Origin: Betaproteobacteria bacterium
Lineage (GTDB): Bacteria > Pseudomonadota > Gammaproteobacteria > Burkholderiales > Casimicrobiaceae
Assembly: GCA_016704895.1 (NCBI GenBank)
Contig: JADIZG010000044.1
Span: 1-12,953 of the forward strand
Reading direction: 5' to 3'
DNA length: 12,953 nt
The notes below the pieces were generated by a model, which ran no database searches, was not told the origin of the DNA, and saw only the letters and a list, made by a program, of their open reading frames with translations. The position numbers were made by a program, and so were the translations under genes. Positions 1-6,635 of this stretch are shown one piece after another. Position 1 is the stretch's first letter. Each line of letters begins with the position of its first letter.

Positions 1-162
1 CGGTTGCGTGAGCGCCGTCACGGACGGCGGCGCGGGATCAAGCGTGGTGCCCGGCGGGATGCCGGAGCCGTCGGACTCGTTGCCGGTCTTTGGCACCGAG
101 CCATTGGTGTAGGGGTTGTATCCGCCGCTGTAGAGGGGCGCACCGCCGCCTGATCCGCTCAT
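1..162 (-). CDS. Partial Gly/Ser-rich virion-associated protein, N-terminus only
   Basis: An ATG at 162-160 opens a frame that stays open to the window edge for 54 codons. The start overlaps the stop of the preceding gene as TAATG, so the two are probably translationally coupled, and a GGAGG-like stretch lies just upstream. The visible N-terminus begins MSGSGGGAPLYSGGYNPYTN and continues into a Pro/Thr-rich stretch, so it is flexible and low in complexity. The opening resembles the MSGGGG start of the 294-residue protein two genes upstream. No domain can be recognised from 54 residues. Its position after the tail and ejection-like genes suggests another virion or ejection protein; that is inference from context only. 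Confidence 0.6.
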   Translation of the reverse strand, partial: MSGSGGGAPLYSGGYNPYTNGSVPKTGNESDGSGIPPGTTLDPAPPSVTALTQP

Positions 163-716
163 TAGAACCTCCCGAGCAGACCGGCGAAATTGCTTCGCCC
201 CGCCTGCGCCATCTTCAAGCGCGCGAGGATTTCTTGATTGCTCATTTGAGGCGACTGACCCTGCGGCGGGCGCTGCGCGTGCGTTGCCTGCTGCTGATCC
301 TGCCCCACCATCTGCTTGCCCATCTGCCCCGCCATCTTCGACCATGGGAAGCCCGACGACGCCGACGCGGGCGCGATCGACGGCCCGAACAGCGACGCCG
401 TTCCGCCGCCCATGCCGGCCATCGGCGCGGCCACCGTCTGCGCGGGCGCGAGCGCGGCCCCGGTGATCGCGGTCGGCGCGGCGATCATCTCGGGCGCGAC
501 CGCGCCGCCGAACAGCGAGCCAAGCCCGCCGCCCATACCCGCCGCAGTACCGGCCGCAGCCGCCTCCGACGCGAGCAGGCCGCTTCCGAGCGCGGTCCCG
601 CCCGCAGCCCCAAGCCCCGCCGCCGTCGCGCCCGTCGCCGCCGCCGTCCCCGCCGCCGTCGCCCCGATGATCTCGGGCGCGAGCGCCGCAGCAACCGCCA
701 CTTCCGCGCCAGTCAT
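162..716 (-). CDS. Ala/Gly-rich hypothetical virion protein, possible ejection protein
   Basis: This 184-residue protein starts at an ATG that overlaps the upstream stop as TAATG. Residues 1-100 are extremely rich in Ala, Gly and Thr, with several hydrophobic stretches that could form membrane-active helices. The middle is Gln/Pro-rich, and the C-terminus (SNQEILARLKMAQAGRSNFA) is a more ordinary amphipathic helix. No enzymatic motif is visible. In P22-like phages the genes after the tail hub include small Ala-rich ejection proteins that leave the virion with the DNA. The composition and position fit such a role, but I do not recognise a specific family. The GC-rich, Ala-biased sequence also produces long antisense open frames, which I treat as shadows. 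Confidence 0.75.
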   Translation of the reverse strand: MTGAEVAVAAALAPEIIGATAAGTAAATGATAAGLGAAGGTALGSGLLASEAAAAGTAAGMGGGLGSLFGGAVAPEMIAAPTAITGAALAPAQTVAAPMAGMGGGTASLFGPSIAPASASSGFPWSKMAGQMGKQMVGQDQQQATHAQRPPQGQSPQMSNQEILARLKMAQAGRSNFAGLLGRF

Positions 717-1600
717 TACCCGCCCCCGTACATACCAGCGCCAAGCAACCCGGCGCCGAGAAGCGTCTGCAACGGATTCATCCCCTGCATGATCTGCGAG
801 CTAGTCGTCCCCGCGCCGCCACTAGCCCGCGTGAGCGCCGAGCCGAGCACATCCTGCTGCGCGTAGGGCGATTGCATCCACGCATTCCAGTCCTGCATCT
901 GCGAGTTGAGCAAATCTTGCTCGTAGGTGCGGAAGGCGTCGCCGCCGCCCATCAGTGCCTGAATGGACTGAAGGTCCATGTTCTGCATCGAAGGCGCCAT
1001 GCCCGCCGCTTGCATTTGCCGATTGCGCTCCGAGTCAAGCGCACCGCTCGCGCGGTTCAGTTGATTCTCGGCGATGCCTTGATTGGCATAGTAGTTTTGA
1101 TTGAGCAGATTCGACGTATTGCCCGCCAACTGCTCAGCCAGCGCCTTGTCATTCTCCGTCTGCGCAATCTGTTGCTGCGCGCTACCCATCGTCCGCGACA
1201 GCGCGTGCGCGCGGTCGAGCGATCCCTGCGTCCCGCGAGCGTAGGCGTCCGAAATCTTGTTATTCGAGCGCGTGATTACATCGTCCATGTATTGCGACTC
1301 GGACCCGTAGGGGTTGAGCGTCGTCGCGTAGGGATTGTCGAACGCGCCGTTCATCGTCAGGTAGAGCATCGAATTAGCTTCGTTGCCCGACGCCGTTCCG
1401 TTCAGCGCGTTGTTGATCAGCATCGAATTGGCGAGCTGCTGCTGATCGTTGACGCCCGCGACCGTCTGCCCCTGATAGCGCGGCATCTCGCCCGACGTAA
1501 GCCCGGTGGCATTGGTGACGTACTGCTGCCACGCATCCTGCGTATAGTCAGGCGGTTTGAATTCGCTGACTGTATTCGATTCGCCGCCGCCTCCACTCAT
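716..1600 (-). CDS. Gln/Asn/Ala-rich virion-associated protein (294 aa), possible ejection protein
   Basis: The ATG at 1600 is preceded by GGGAGG with 4 bases between, and lies just after the upstream stop, so the start is well supported. The product opens with a Gly-rich MSGGGGESN segment. Its core (about residues 30-220) is rich in Gln, Asn and Ala, looks largely helical, and includes a probable coiled coil near residues 125-200. It ends in a Gly/Leu hydrophobic tail (LLGAGLLGAGMYGGG) that could touch a membrane. Phage proteins of this build are common in podovirus-like late operons and are often annotated as hypothetical or internal virion proteins. A role in DNA ejection is inferred from composition and gene order, not from a recognised motif. 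Confidence 0.78.
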   Translation of the reverse strand: MSGGGGESNTVSEFKPPDYTQDAWQQYVTNATGLTSGEMPRYQGQTVAGVNDQQQLANSMLINNALNGTASGNEANSMLYLTMNGAFDNPYATTLNPYGSESQYMDDVITRSNNKISDAYARGTQGSLDRAHALSRTMGSAQQQIAQTENDKALAEQLAGNTSNLLNQNYYANQGIAENQLNRASGALDSERNRQMQAAGMAPSMQNMDLQSIQALMGGGDAFRTYEQDLLNSQMQDWNAWMQSPYAQQDVLGSALTRASGGAGTTSSQIMQGMNPLQTLLGAGLLGAGMYGGG

Positions 1601-1609
1601 ACAGCCTCC

Positions 1610-1987
1610 CTATACCGGTAACTCGAAAATGTGTTGCTTCAGCGTCCAGCCCGCAGCATCCCATCGGCGCGGCGAAGCCATGCGTACCGCCTTCGCGCCG
1701 ATCTTCCGCGCGCAGTCGGCGAGCCAGCCCTGAATCTCGTCCTGGTGCTCGCGCAACGATCCGGGGCTGACCCACAACGCCCGCACGAACAGGCGCGGCC
1801 CGTCGTGATAGGCCGGCCATGCCTGCATGGCGATGAAGCCGATACGCTCATCGCCGCGATAGATCAGGAACAGCGCCAGCACACCCGCGCGAAGGTCGGC
1901 GTAAACGTCCTCGGGAATCCAATCGTCGGCAGTCTTGGCGATGATGTGCTCTAGACCGCCACGCACGAAACTCCACGACTCGTGCAA
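1610..1987 (-). CDS. GNAT-like acetyltransferase-fold phage protein
   Basis: The intact frame gives 125 residues from a TTG at 1987. The alternation of strands and helices (an LFLIYRGDERIGFIAM hairpin, an LFVRALWVSP strand, then a helix LREHQDEIQGWLADCARKIGA and a KAVRM strand) is typical of small GNAT-fold proteins found among phage structural genes. The acetyl-CoA loop Q/R-x-x-G-x-G/A is not clear, so it may be structural or catalytically weak. The frame contains sensible residues upstream of TTG (FEINKSALHESW). An ATG at 2024, overlapping the previous stop as ATGA, would give MSLSFEINKSALHESW if one copy of a TTCGTTCG duplication near 2010 were absent. The true start may therefore be 2024 with a small frame lesion. 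Confidence 0.75.
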   Translation of the reverse strand: MHESWSFVRGGLEHIIAKTADDWIPEDVYADLRAGVLALFLIYRGDERIGFIAMQAWPAYHDGPRLFVRALWVSPGSLREHQDEIQGWLADCARKIGAKAVRMASPRRWDAAGWTLKQHIFELPV

Positions 1988-2020
1988 CGCGCTCTTGTTG
2001 ATCTCGAACGAACGACAGAC

Positions 2021-2953
2021 TCATTCCCAGTAGACCAATTCGATCGCGCCCTTGATGCCCGCGCCGCCCGCTAGCCGGCGCCGCCCGGCCGCCGCGCCGC
2101 TGCCAGCCGCGCCGTAGGACGTGGACGCAGGCGACGCGCCCGCTACGCGCCGCCCGACGGCGCGCACCCGGCGCGCCCGCGCCGAACGCGGACGCCGCCG
2201 CCGCCGCCGCTGGACGACCGCGTGCCGTCGCCGTGCCGCCGCGCCGCCCGCGAATTCTTCGCACGCGCCGCCCGCCCCGCTGTTCGCGTTTCGCCGGACG
2301 ATCTGCCGCCGCCGCCCGCGCCGGAGGTGCTCGCGCCGAGGCCCGCGTTCCGCCCGCCGTCGGTGTCGCGCCGCCATCGCCGCCCGCGCCGCCGAGCGCA
2401 CCGCAGCCATTGCCTCCGGTGCGGACGGAGCCGCGCTTACCTCCCTTGCCGCCCGCTGCCGTCAGCGTAACCGTGCCGTTGCTGATCGTCGTGTCGCCGC
2501 CGTCGCCGCCGTCGTTGTTACCCGCCGCTGCCGCCGCGCCCGCCGCACCGATGCTGATCGTCAGGTCCACACCTGGAGTGCAGTCGAGCCAACGATTGCG
2601 CAGGCACTCGCCACCGCCACCGCCACCGCCGGCTTGTGTGTTGCTGCTGCCCTGCGACCCGCCCGCGCCGCCGCCCGCCTGCAACCGCGTGACGAGCACC
2701 GAGTAGACCCCCTGCGGCGGCGTCCACGATCGTGCCGGTCGTGATGATCTCGTATTTGGGTTCGGCACCTCGCCCGCCTGTTTAACAGTCCGAAAATAAA
2801 TGCCCTGCATCTCACGAAACACGGAGGCGGAAAGTCCTGAATCCAATCCTGCTGGCGCTGCTGGAATTCCTCGGCAGTCTCGCCCTCGCCCTGAATGAAC
2901 TGTGTATTGCTGGCAGTCACCAGGCGCGGCAACCGCGAGGAACGTCCGCTCAT
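2021..2953 (-). CDS. Glycine-rich tail fibre/tip protein with multiple apparent frame breaks
   Basis: The gene opens with an ATG that overlaps the upstream stop (ATGA) and ends with VYWE-stop overlapping the next gene. Residues 1-41 (MSGRSSRLPRLVTASNTQF then a Glu/Gln-rich helix ending DWIQDF) are in one frame. Continuation SASVFREMQGIYFRTVKQAG is in a second and KYEIITTGTIV in a third. WTPPQGVYSVLVTRLQAGGG then begins a glycine-rich domain of the kind found in phage fibres. Further frame switches occur to the C-terminus GGAGIKGAIELVYWE. Most breaks are repaired by adding one base at a short run (for example 2831-2833, 2763, 2348-2349, 2292). The intended product is about 310 residues. The shared order 'PRLVTASNTQF helix, linker, Gly-rich' suggests a virion tip or adhesin. 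It could instead be a decaying gene. Confidence 0.65.
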
Positions 2954-4476
2954 CGCCGCCCGGCCGCAAGGAGTTTCAGGTACAGCCCGCCGACTTCCAT
3001 CGCGTTATTCGTGAAAACCATGTTAGCGCCGACGAACTTCCCCGATGCGCGACCATTGAATCGCAGCGTTTCAGCGTGCCACGCCGCCGTATATGTCGTG
3101 TCAGGAGTCTCGGGGGGCCCAGCCCCGATATATCCCACATTCATCTCGTTGTTATCGGCGTAGAACGTCGCGGTCGGCGTCGTGCCAACCGTGAAGCTCG
3201 TCATGCGCGGGCGCACCTCGTCCAGCGTTACAGAGTCGATCCCATCGCCGATCGCCCCCGTCCGCATTTGCGACGTAACCGCCACGGTCCCGGCAGCGTT
3301 GTAGGCAATCGCGTTCGCAGCAATCAAGGTGTCCGACTTGCCGATCAGCACGAGGCTAGGCGTATCCGTCGTGATCGTCGCATCGAACGAGATCAGGTCC
3401 GATTGCGACGCCTTCACGATCCCAGCCGAGTAGTAATCCCCCCCGACCGCCGATCCCGCCGTGAACGTTTGCCCCGCCCCATGCGACCATTTGCCCGTCT
3501 CGATGTTGTAGAACGCCTGCGCGTCGCGGCCGTTTACGTTAGCCGCCGTCCATGTGAAGCAGACGATATTCTCGCGCGCGTCATACGCCACTTGCGCCGT
3601 CGTCGGATTGACCCCGCCGCTGTTCGCGGTATCGAACAGGAAATTGGTACACTCGCGCCCAATCTTCCGCACCGCAGCTCCGTCAAAGACGTAGAAGCCG
3701 CTCCGGTGAATGAAATAGTGCTGATCGTTGACGCGGCAGACGCCGTGCGCCGACGACGCGCCCACCTTGTCGGAAATGAGCCGCCACTGCCAGATGATCC
3801 CGTTCACCAAATCCCCGACGTACTCGGCGGAATAGATCGAATCATCCTTGTACGCGATGATCGAATCCCGCAGCGGCTCAAGCGCGCGAATCGGGCCGGG
3901 AGTGTCGTACAGCCGATTGGAGTCGGCCTGATTGGTCGCGGTCGGCGTCCAGTCGGTAATGTCCTCAATATCGCAGCACGCCCAACCGTCCGGCTTCGCG
4001 GTCCCGTCGTCAATGTTGGCGAGCATGACGAAACCCATATTCGACGCGATCAACTGCGCCTTGGGCGGCGATCCCGCCAAGTCCGCGAACGCGCCGGCCG
4101 ACGAATACTGCACCGGGTTGTATAGGTTCGTGGCGATCGTCGTGTCGCCGAACTGCGTCCATGTCCAATTGGTAGTGCTGGCCGAATACCCGCCGCCCTT
4201 CGACCGATCAACCGCCGTCGTCGTGGAATCGAACTCGTAGATGCTCTGCACGTTGAAGATGAAAAACCGCGCCGTGCCCGCAGCCTTCCGCGTGATCCCC
4301 GCAACGAGCGGGATCGTCGTAGAGGTGTACGACGCAATGGTGTCCTCCATCTTGTACGTCGCATACGTCCCACGACGCATCGGCGTGAAGCCCCGGCAGA
4401 TCGTCAGCGCGCCGGGCGCGACCTCCCACGAACAATCGAGGTCAGGACGCCACGCGATGGGAACCCATTTCGGCAT
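2950..4476 (-). CDS. P22 gp10-like packaged-DNA stabilisation / tail hub protein
   Basis: This is a 508-residue protein. I place the start at the ATG at 4476, which overlaps the adaptor stop as TAATG; the frame extends further upstream but only through sequence already coding the adaptor. The MPKWVPIAWRPDLDCSWEVA opening, many short beta blades (FFIFNVQSIYEF, GFVMLANIDDG, SIIAYKDDSIYSAEY, HYFIHRSGFYVFDG, NIVCFTW, QAFYNIETGKWS) and the position after an adaptor gene match the beta-propeller tail-hub proteins of the P22 gp10 type. P22 gp10 is somewhat shorter (about 470 residues). In that family the protein joins the connector and closes the packaged head, serving as the platform for needle and fibres. 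The C-terminal third is beta-rich and may carry fibre attachment. Confidence 0.85.
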   Translation of the reverse strand: MPKWVPIAWRPDLDCSWEVAPGALTICRGFTPMRRGTYATYKMEDTIASYTSTTIPLVAGITRKAAGTARFFIFNVQSIYEFDSTTTAVDRSKGGGYSASTTNWTWTQFGDTTIATNLYNPVQYSSAGAFADLAGSPPKAQLIASNMGFVMLANIDDGTAKPDGWACCDIEDITDWTPTATNQADSNRLYDTPGPIRALEPLRDSIIAYKDDSIYSAEYVGDLVNGIIWQWRLISDKVGASSAHGVCRVNDQHYFIHRSGFYVFDGAAVRKIGRECTNFLFDTANSGGVNPTTAQVAYDARENIVCFTWTAANVNGRDAQAFYNIETGKWSHGAGQTFTAGSAVGGDYYSAGIVKASQSDLISFDATITTDTPSLVLIGKSDTLIAANAIAYNAAGTVAVTSQMRTGAIGDGIDSVTLDEVRPRMTSFTVGTTPTATFYADNNEMNVGYIGAGPPETPDTTYTAAWHAETLRFNGRASGKFVGANMVFTNNAMEVGGLYLKLLAAGRR

Positions 4477-5135
4477 TAGGAATCCGTCTCGATGTTGGAC
4501 GAGCCGGCGCCGAGTAGCGCCGGATCGAAGTGCATCGTCGGCGTCCGGTTGCGCTCGCAACGGTCGGACTTCTTTATTTCAGCCATCGTCGTTTCAAAGC
4601 CCTGCACCCATACCTGAAGCTGCCCGCCAATGTCCCCGAGGTACGCGCACGCCTCGATGTAGCAGCCGTATTCGTAGGCGTCCGGGTATTCGGTCAGCAG
4701 GAAATTGGTAGTGTTCGACGCCGACAATGGCGCGAACTTCGCGTAGTGGCGGATCGTATAGTCGTATGCACTATCGGGCGTCGGATAGATGCGGATTGCC
4801 TGCCCGACGAACGTGTACCAGCGCGGCGTGCCGCTCGACCCGTACTCCAGCGCGTCGCCCTGTTCCGGCGTGATGAATTCCAGCTTGCGCGGGTTTTCGG
4901 ACCCAATATCGAAGATGAACGAAAGCACCTGGAGGAAGTCGAGCGGCAGCGGGATCGTCGGCGTATCCGCGACCATCGTCCCCGTCGTTGTGGCCTCCAT
5001 CGGGCGCAGTCGCAGCCGGCGCCGGAATTTCGCCTCTACCTTGTCGATGAACTCGTCGGCGCGATCGGTCAAGTCGCCGCGCGCCGCATAGTTCCCGATT
5101 GCCGTCTTAAGCTCGGCGTAGGTTGAAACAGTCAT
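4476..5135 (-). CDS. Phage head-tail adaptor protein (gp4-type connector)
   Basis: The product is 219 residues. The ATG at 5135 overlaps the methyltransferase stop as ATGA, and the stop overlaps the gp10-like start as TAATG, indicating tight coupling on both sides. An N-terminal helical bundle (TYAELKTAIGNYAARGDL, then DRADEFIDKVEAKFRRRLR) is followed by a beta region with PLPLDFLQVLSF and a TPRWYTFVGQAIRIYPTP segment. A C-terminal helix carries tandem aromatic residues (YPDAYEYGCYIEACAYL). This arrangement is characteristic of phage adaptor proteins that bind below the portal ring and extend the channel. Gene order adaptor then gp10-like hub is the usual P22-type order, which supports the call. 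No enzymatic motif is seen. Confidence 0.85.
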   Translation of the reverse strand: MTVSTYAELKTAIGNYAARGDLTDRADEFIDKVEAKFRRRLRLRPMEATTTGTMVADTPTIPLPLDFLQVLSFIFDIGSENPRKLEFITPEQGDALEYGSSGTPRWYTFVGQAIRIYPTPDSAYDYTIRHYAKFAPLSASNTTNFLLTEYPDAYEYGCYIEACAYLGDIGGQLQVWVQGFETTMAEIKKSDRCERNRTPTMHFDPALLGAGSSNIETDS

Positions 5136-5641
5136 TCGGCCCCCTTGATGCCAATCGCTACTAATTGGTAATCGTTCGCCCGAATCGACAACGCGACCGC
5201 AAAGCCCGCCTCACGCAGCGCCCGCTCTAGCGTCGCCTTCACAAATCCCGTCCGGTGAGCCATGTACGGATGCCCCTCCAGCAGCCGCGTCATGCCGTAG
5301 ATCATGTCGCGCCCGCATACCGGCCCCGCCGGCGACTCGTACAGCACGCGCGTATCCGCCGTCACGCCCTCCAGGTCGGGCACGATCACCAGAGCCTTGC
5401 CGCCCGGCACCAGCACTCGCAGGAACTCGCGCAGCGCCCGCGCGCCATCGTGCGGGTATAGGTGCTCTAGCGAGTGCGACGAATACACCGCGTCGAATGG
5501 GCCTATGTCGCCTAGCGCCGTCATGCTCCCAACAATATCCGGCTCATACGTCGCGTCTATGTCGAGCCGCGTTTCCTGCACATCCGCCCCGAAATACGCT
5601 GGCAGCGGATCGCCGCCACATCCGACATGAAGCACCCTCAC
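5132..5641 (-). CDS. Class I SAM-dependent methyltransferase
   Basis: This 169-residue protein starts at a GTG that overlaps the glycosyltransferase stop (GTGA). Motif I is clear at residues 3-14 (VLHVGCGGDPLP, binding the SAM methionine end). An acidic RLDID at 25-29 is the ribose-binding position. DAVYSSHSLEHL near 50-61 is the motif IV/HxLEH signature, and LRVLVPGGKALVIVPD follows. It is a short, single-domain enzyme resembling the methyltransferase type 11/23 group that often acts with glycosyltransferases on sugars or lipids. The substrate is not deducible: sugar, protein and DNA are all possible, but no DNA-methylase target domain is present. Coupling to the upstream glycosyltransferase makes methylation of a sugar added by that enzyme the simplest guess. 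Confidence 0.85.
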   Translation of the reverse strand: MRVLHVGCGGDPLPAYFGADVQETRLDIDATYEPDIVGSMTALGDIGPFDAVYSSHSLEHLYPHDGARALREFLRVLVPGGKALVIVPDLEGVTADTRVLYESPAGPVCGRDMIYGMTRLLEGHPYMAHRTGFVKATLERALREAGFAVALSIRANDYQLVAIGIKGAE

Positions 5642-6306
5642 GGCTTACCGATCAACGAGAGCAGGAACTTGTGGAAATTGCCGGGGAACACCGCGTCCGC
5701 CGAATGGTGGTCCAGATCAAGGTCCGGCACGATCCACACTTCCTCGCCATCATCAATCCATCGCTGCGCGAAGGAATAGTCCTCGCCGAACCAGACGCCC
5801 TGGCGCGCGCCGTGATTGAACAGGTCAACCGCCGGCCGCTCCGGGTTGCCGAACAGTAAATCAGGGTGCCGCTTCATGAACCGCCGCACGCCGGCCCGCG
5901 TGACCTTCAGGAAGCCCGCAGGAATCCACGCGCCACGGATACAGCCGTCGTCGCGCTCTACAACCTTACCGTCGCCCCAAAGCGTGCCCATGTATTCGAC
6001 CGGCTCGTGCTTGTACCGATACAGCCCCGACACTACGTCGCCCTTCGTCTGCACCAGCTTGACCAGCGATTCCGGCGTCCACGCCATGTCGTGATCAATG
6101 AACACGAACGCATCGGCGTCCGTCTGCAACGCCCGGTGCAGCATTTGCGCCCGCGCGTAGCTAATGTATGTGCAGCGAAGCTCAAAGGTTGTTTGATGCT
6201 TGATGCCCGCAGCGTCAAGGGCCGGGACCGAAGCCTCTAGCGCGTCGAGGTACGCTTGATGCGGCCGAATCAGCGTCGGCGTGCAAATGATGATGCTCTG
6301 CGACAT
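5638..6306 (-). CDS. GT-A type glycosyltransferase
   Basis: The 222-residue product begins SIIICTPTLIRPHQAYLDAL, the usual first strand and nucleotide-sugar binding start of GT-A enzymes. It has a D-x-D motif in VFIDHDMAW (D71, D73) for metal and sugar-nucleotide phosphates. Later come GAWIPAGFLKV and WFGEDYSFAQRW (acidic GED near 174-176, a likely catalytic or acceptor site), and a His pair at 200-201 that could ligate metal. Length suits a single catalytic domain with no membrane anchor, so it should act in the cytoplasm. The ATG has no evident Shine-Dalgarno sequence, and a 9-bp hairpin ends 7 bases upstream. The gene is coupled to a methyltransferase. The target (virion protein, DNA or host glycan) is unknown. 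Confidence 0.85.
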   Translation of the reverse strand: MSQSIIICTPTLIRPHQAYLDALEASVPALDAAGIKHQTTFELRCTYISYARAQMLHRALQTDADAFVFIDHDMAWTPESLVKLVQTKGDVVSGLYRYKHEPVEYMGTLWGDGKVVERDDGCIRGAWIPAGFLKVTRAGVRRFMKRHPDLLFGNPERPAVDLFNHGARQGVWFGEDYSFAQRWIDDGEEVWIVPDLDLDHHSADAVFPGNFHKFLLSLIGKP

Positions 6307-6313
6307 GGGAAGC

Positions 6314-6335
6314 GGGGCCGCCCGAAGGCGGCCCC
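6314..6335 (-). promoter_or_regulatory. Strong RNA hairpin with UUCG loop between head-fiber gene and glycosyltransferase
   Basis: A perfect 9-bp GC stem (6314-6322 with 6327-6335) closes a four-base loop that reads TTCG in minus-strand RNA, with C-G closure, an exceptionally stable tetraloop. No T tract follows, so it is not a classical intrinsic terminator. It may stabilise the 3' end of the capsid message, cause pausing, or hinder ribosome loading on the glycosyltransferase, whose ATG is 7 bases downstream. Confidence 0.7.
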
Positions 6336-6345
6336 TGTTAGCGCG

Positions 6346-6585
6346 TTAGGCCGCGCCCTTCCAGATACCGGCGGCTTGCAGCGTGTTCATGATTTCGATG
6401 ATCGCCGCCTTGACGTCGGTCGTCACATCGGCGGACGACGCCGTGGCGACGAGGGAGGTCGCCTGCGCCGCGCCGGCCCGCTGCGAAATCGGAGTCGTGC
6501 CGTAGAACGCGACCTTCTCCGAAATCCCGCTGCCGACCTGCGCGCCATCCGGCGAGTTATAAGTGACTTGCTCGTAAGTAGCCAT
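6346..6585 (-). CDS. Short head-fiber / capsid decoration-like protein
   Basis: This is a 79-residue protein. AAGGG lies 7 bases before the ATG at 6585. The pattern 'KVAFYGTTPISQRAGAAQAT', then a Ser/Ala/Thr linker, then a C-terminal helix (VKAAIIEIMNTLQAAGIWKG) matches the short phage proteins annotated as head fiber protein. There a 'G-F/Y-G-x-TP-x-x-Q' turn is followed by a helix containing N-x-L/I and ending in a G-(L/I)-x-KG motif. They attach to the outside of capsids or are otherwise tied to the head. The gene directly follows the coat gene, as expected. Its function here, decoration or attachment, is inferred from the pattern and position; I could not align it formally. Confidence 0.7.
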   Translation of the reverse strand: MATYEQVTYNSPDGAQVGSGISEKVAFYGTTPISQRAGAAQATSLVATASSADVTTDVKAAIIEIMNTLQAAGIWKGAA

Positions 6586-6605
6586 TTGATGCCCTTTCGT
6601 TGGCA

Positions 6606-6619
6606 GGGGCCGAAGCCCC
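6606..6619 (-). promoter_or_regulatory. Short UUCG hairpin after the coat gene
   Basis: A 5-bp GGGGC/GCCCC stem closes a loop that is TTCG in the minus-strand transcript, lying about 17 bases after the coat stop codon. No T tract follows. It resembles a transcript-stabilising or pausing element more than a terminator, and the head-fiber ribosome binding site lies just downstream. Confidence 0.5.
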
Positions 6620-6635
6620 CGCCGTTACCGGATGG

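Noticed and set aside
90..1621. Plus-strand open frames covering the left end
   Set aside because: Arg/Pro-rich shadows of the minus-strand virion genes, with no ribosome sites or coherent motifs.
1848..2969. A single 373-codon minus-strand open frame as one protein
   Set aside because: Only its middle part is coding-like; its ends are out-of-frame readings of the gp10-like end, the fibre start and the GNAT-like gene.
2902..4125. Long plus-strand open frame of 407 codons
   Set aside because: Arg-rich translation lying antisense to the well-supported gp10-like gene; a GC-rich shadow.
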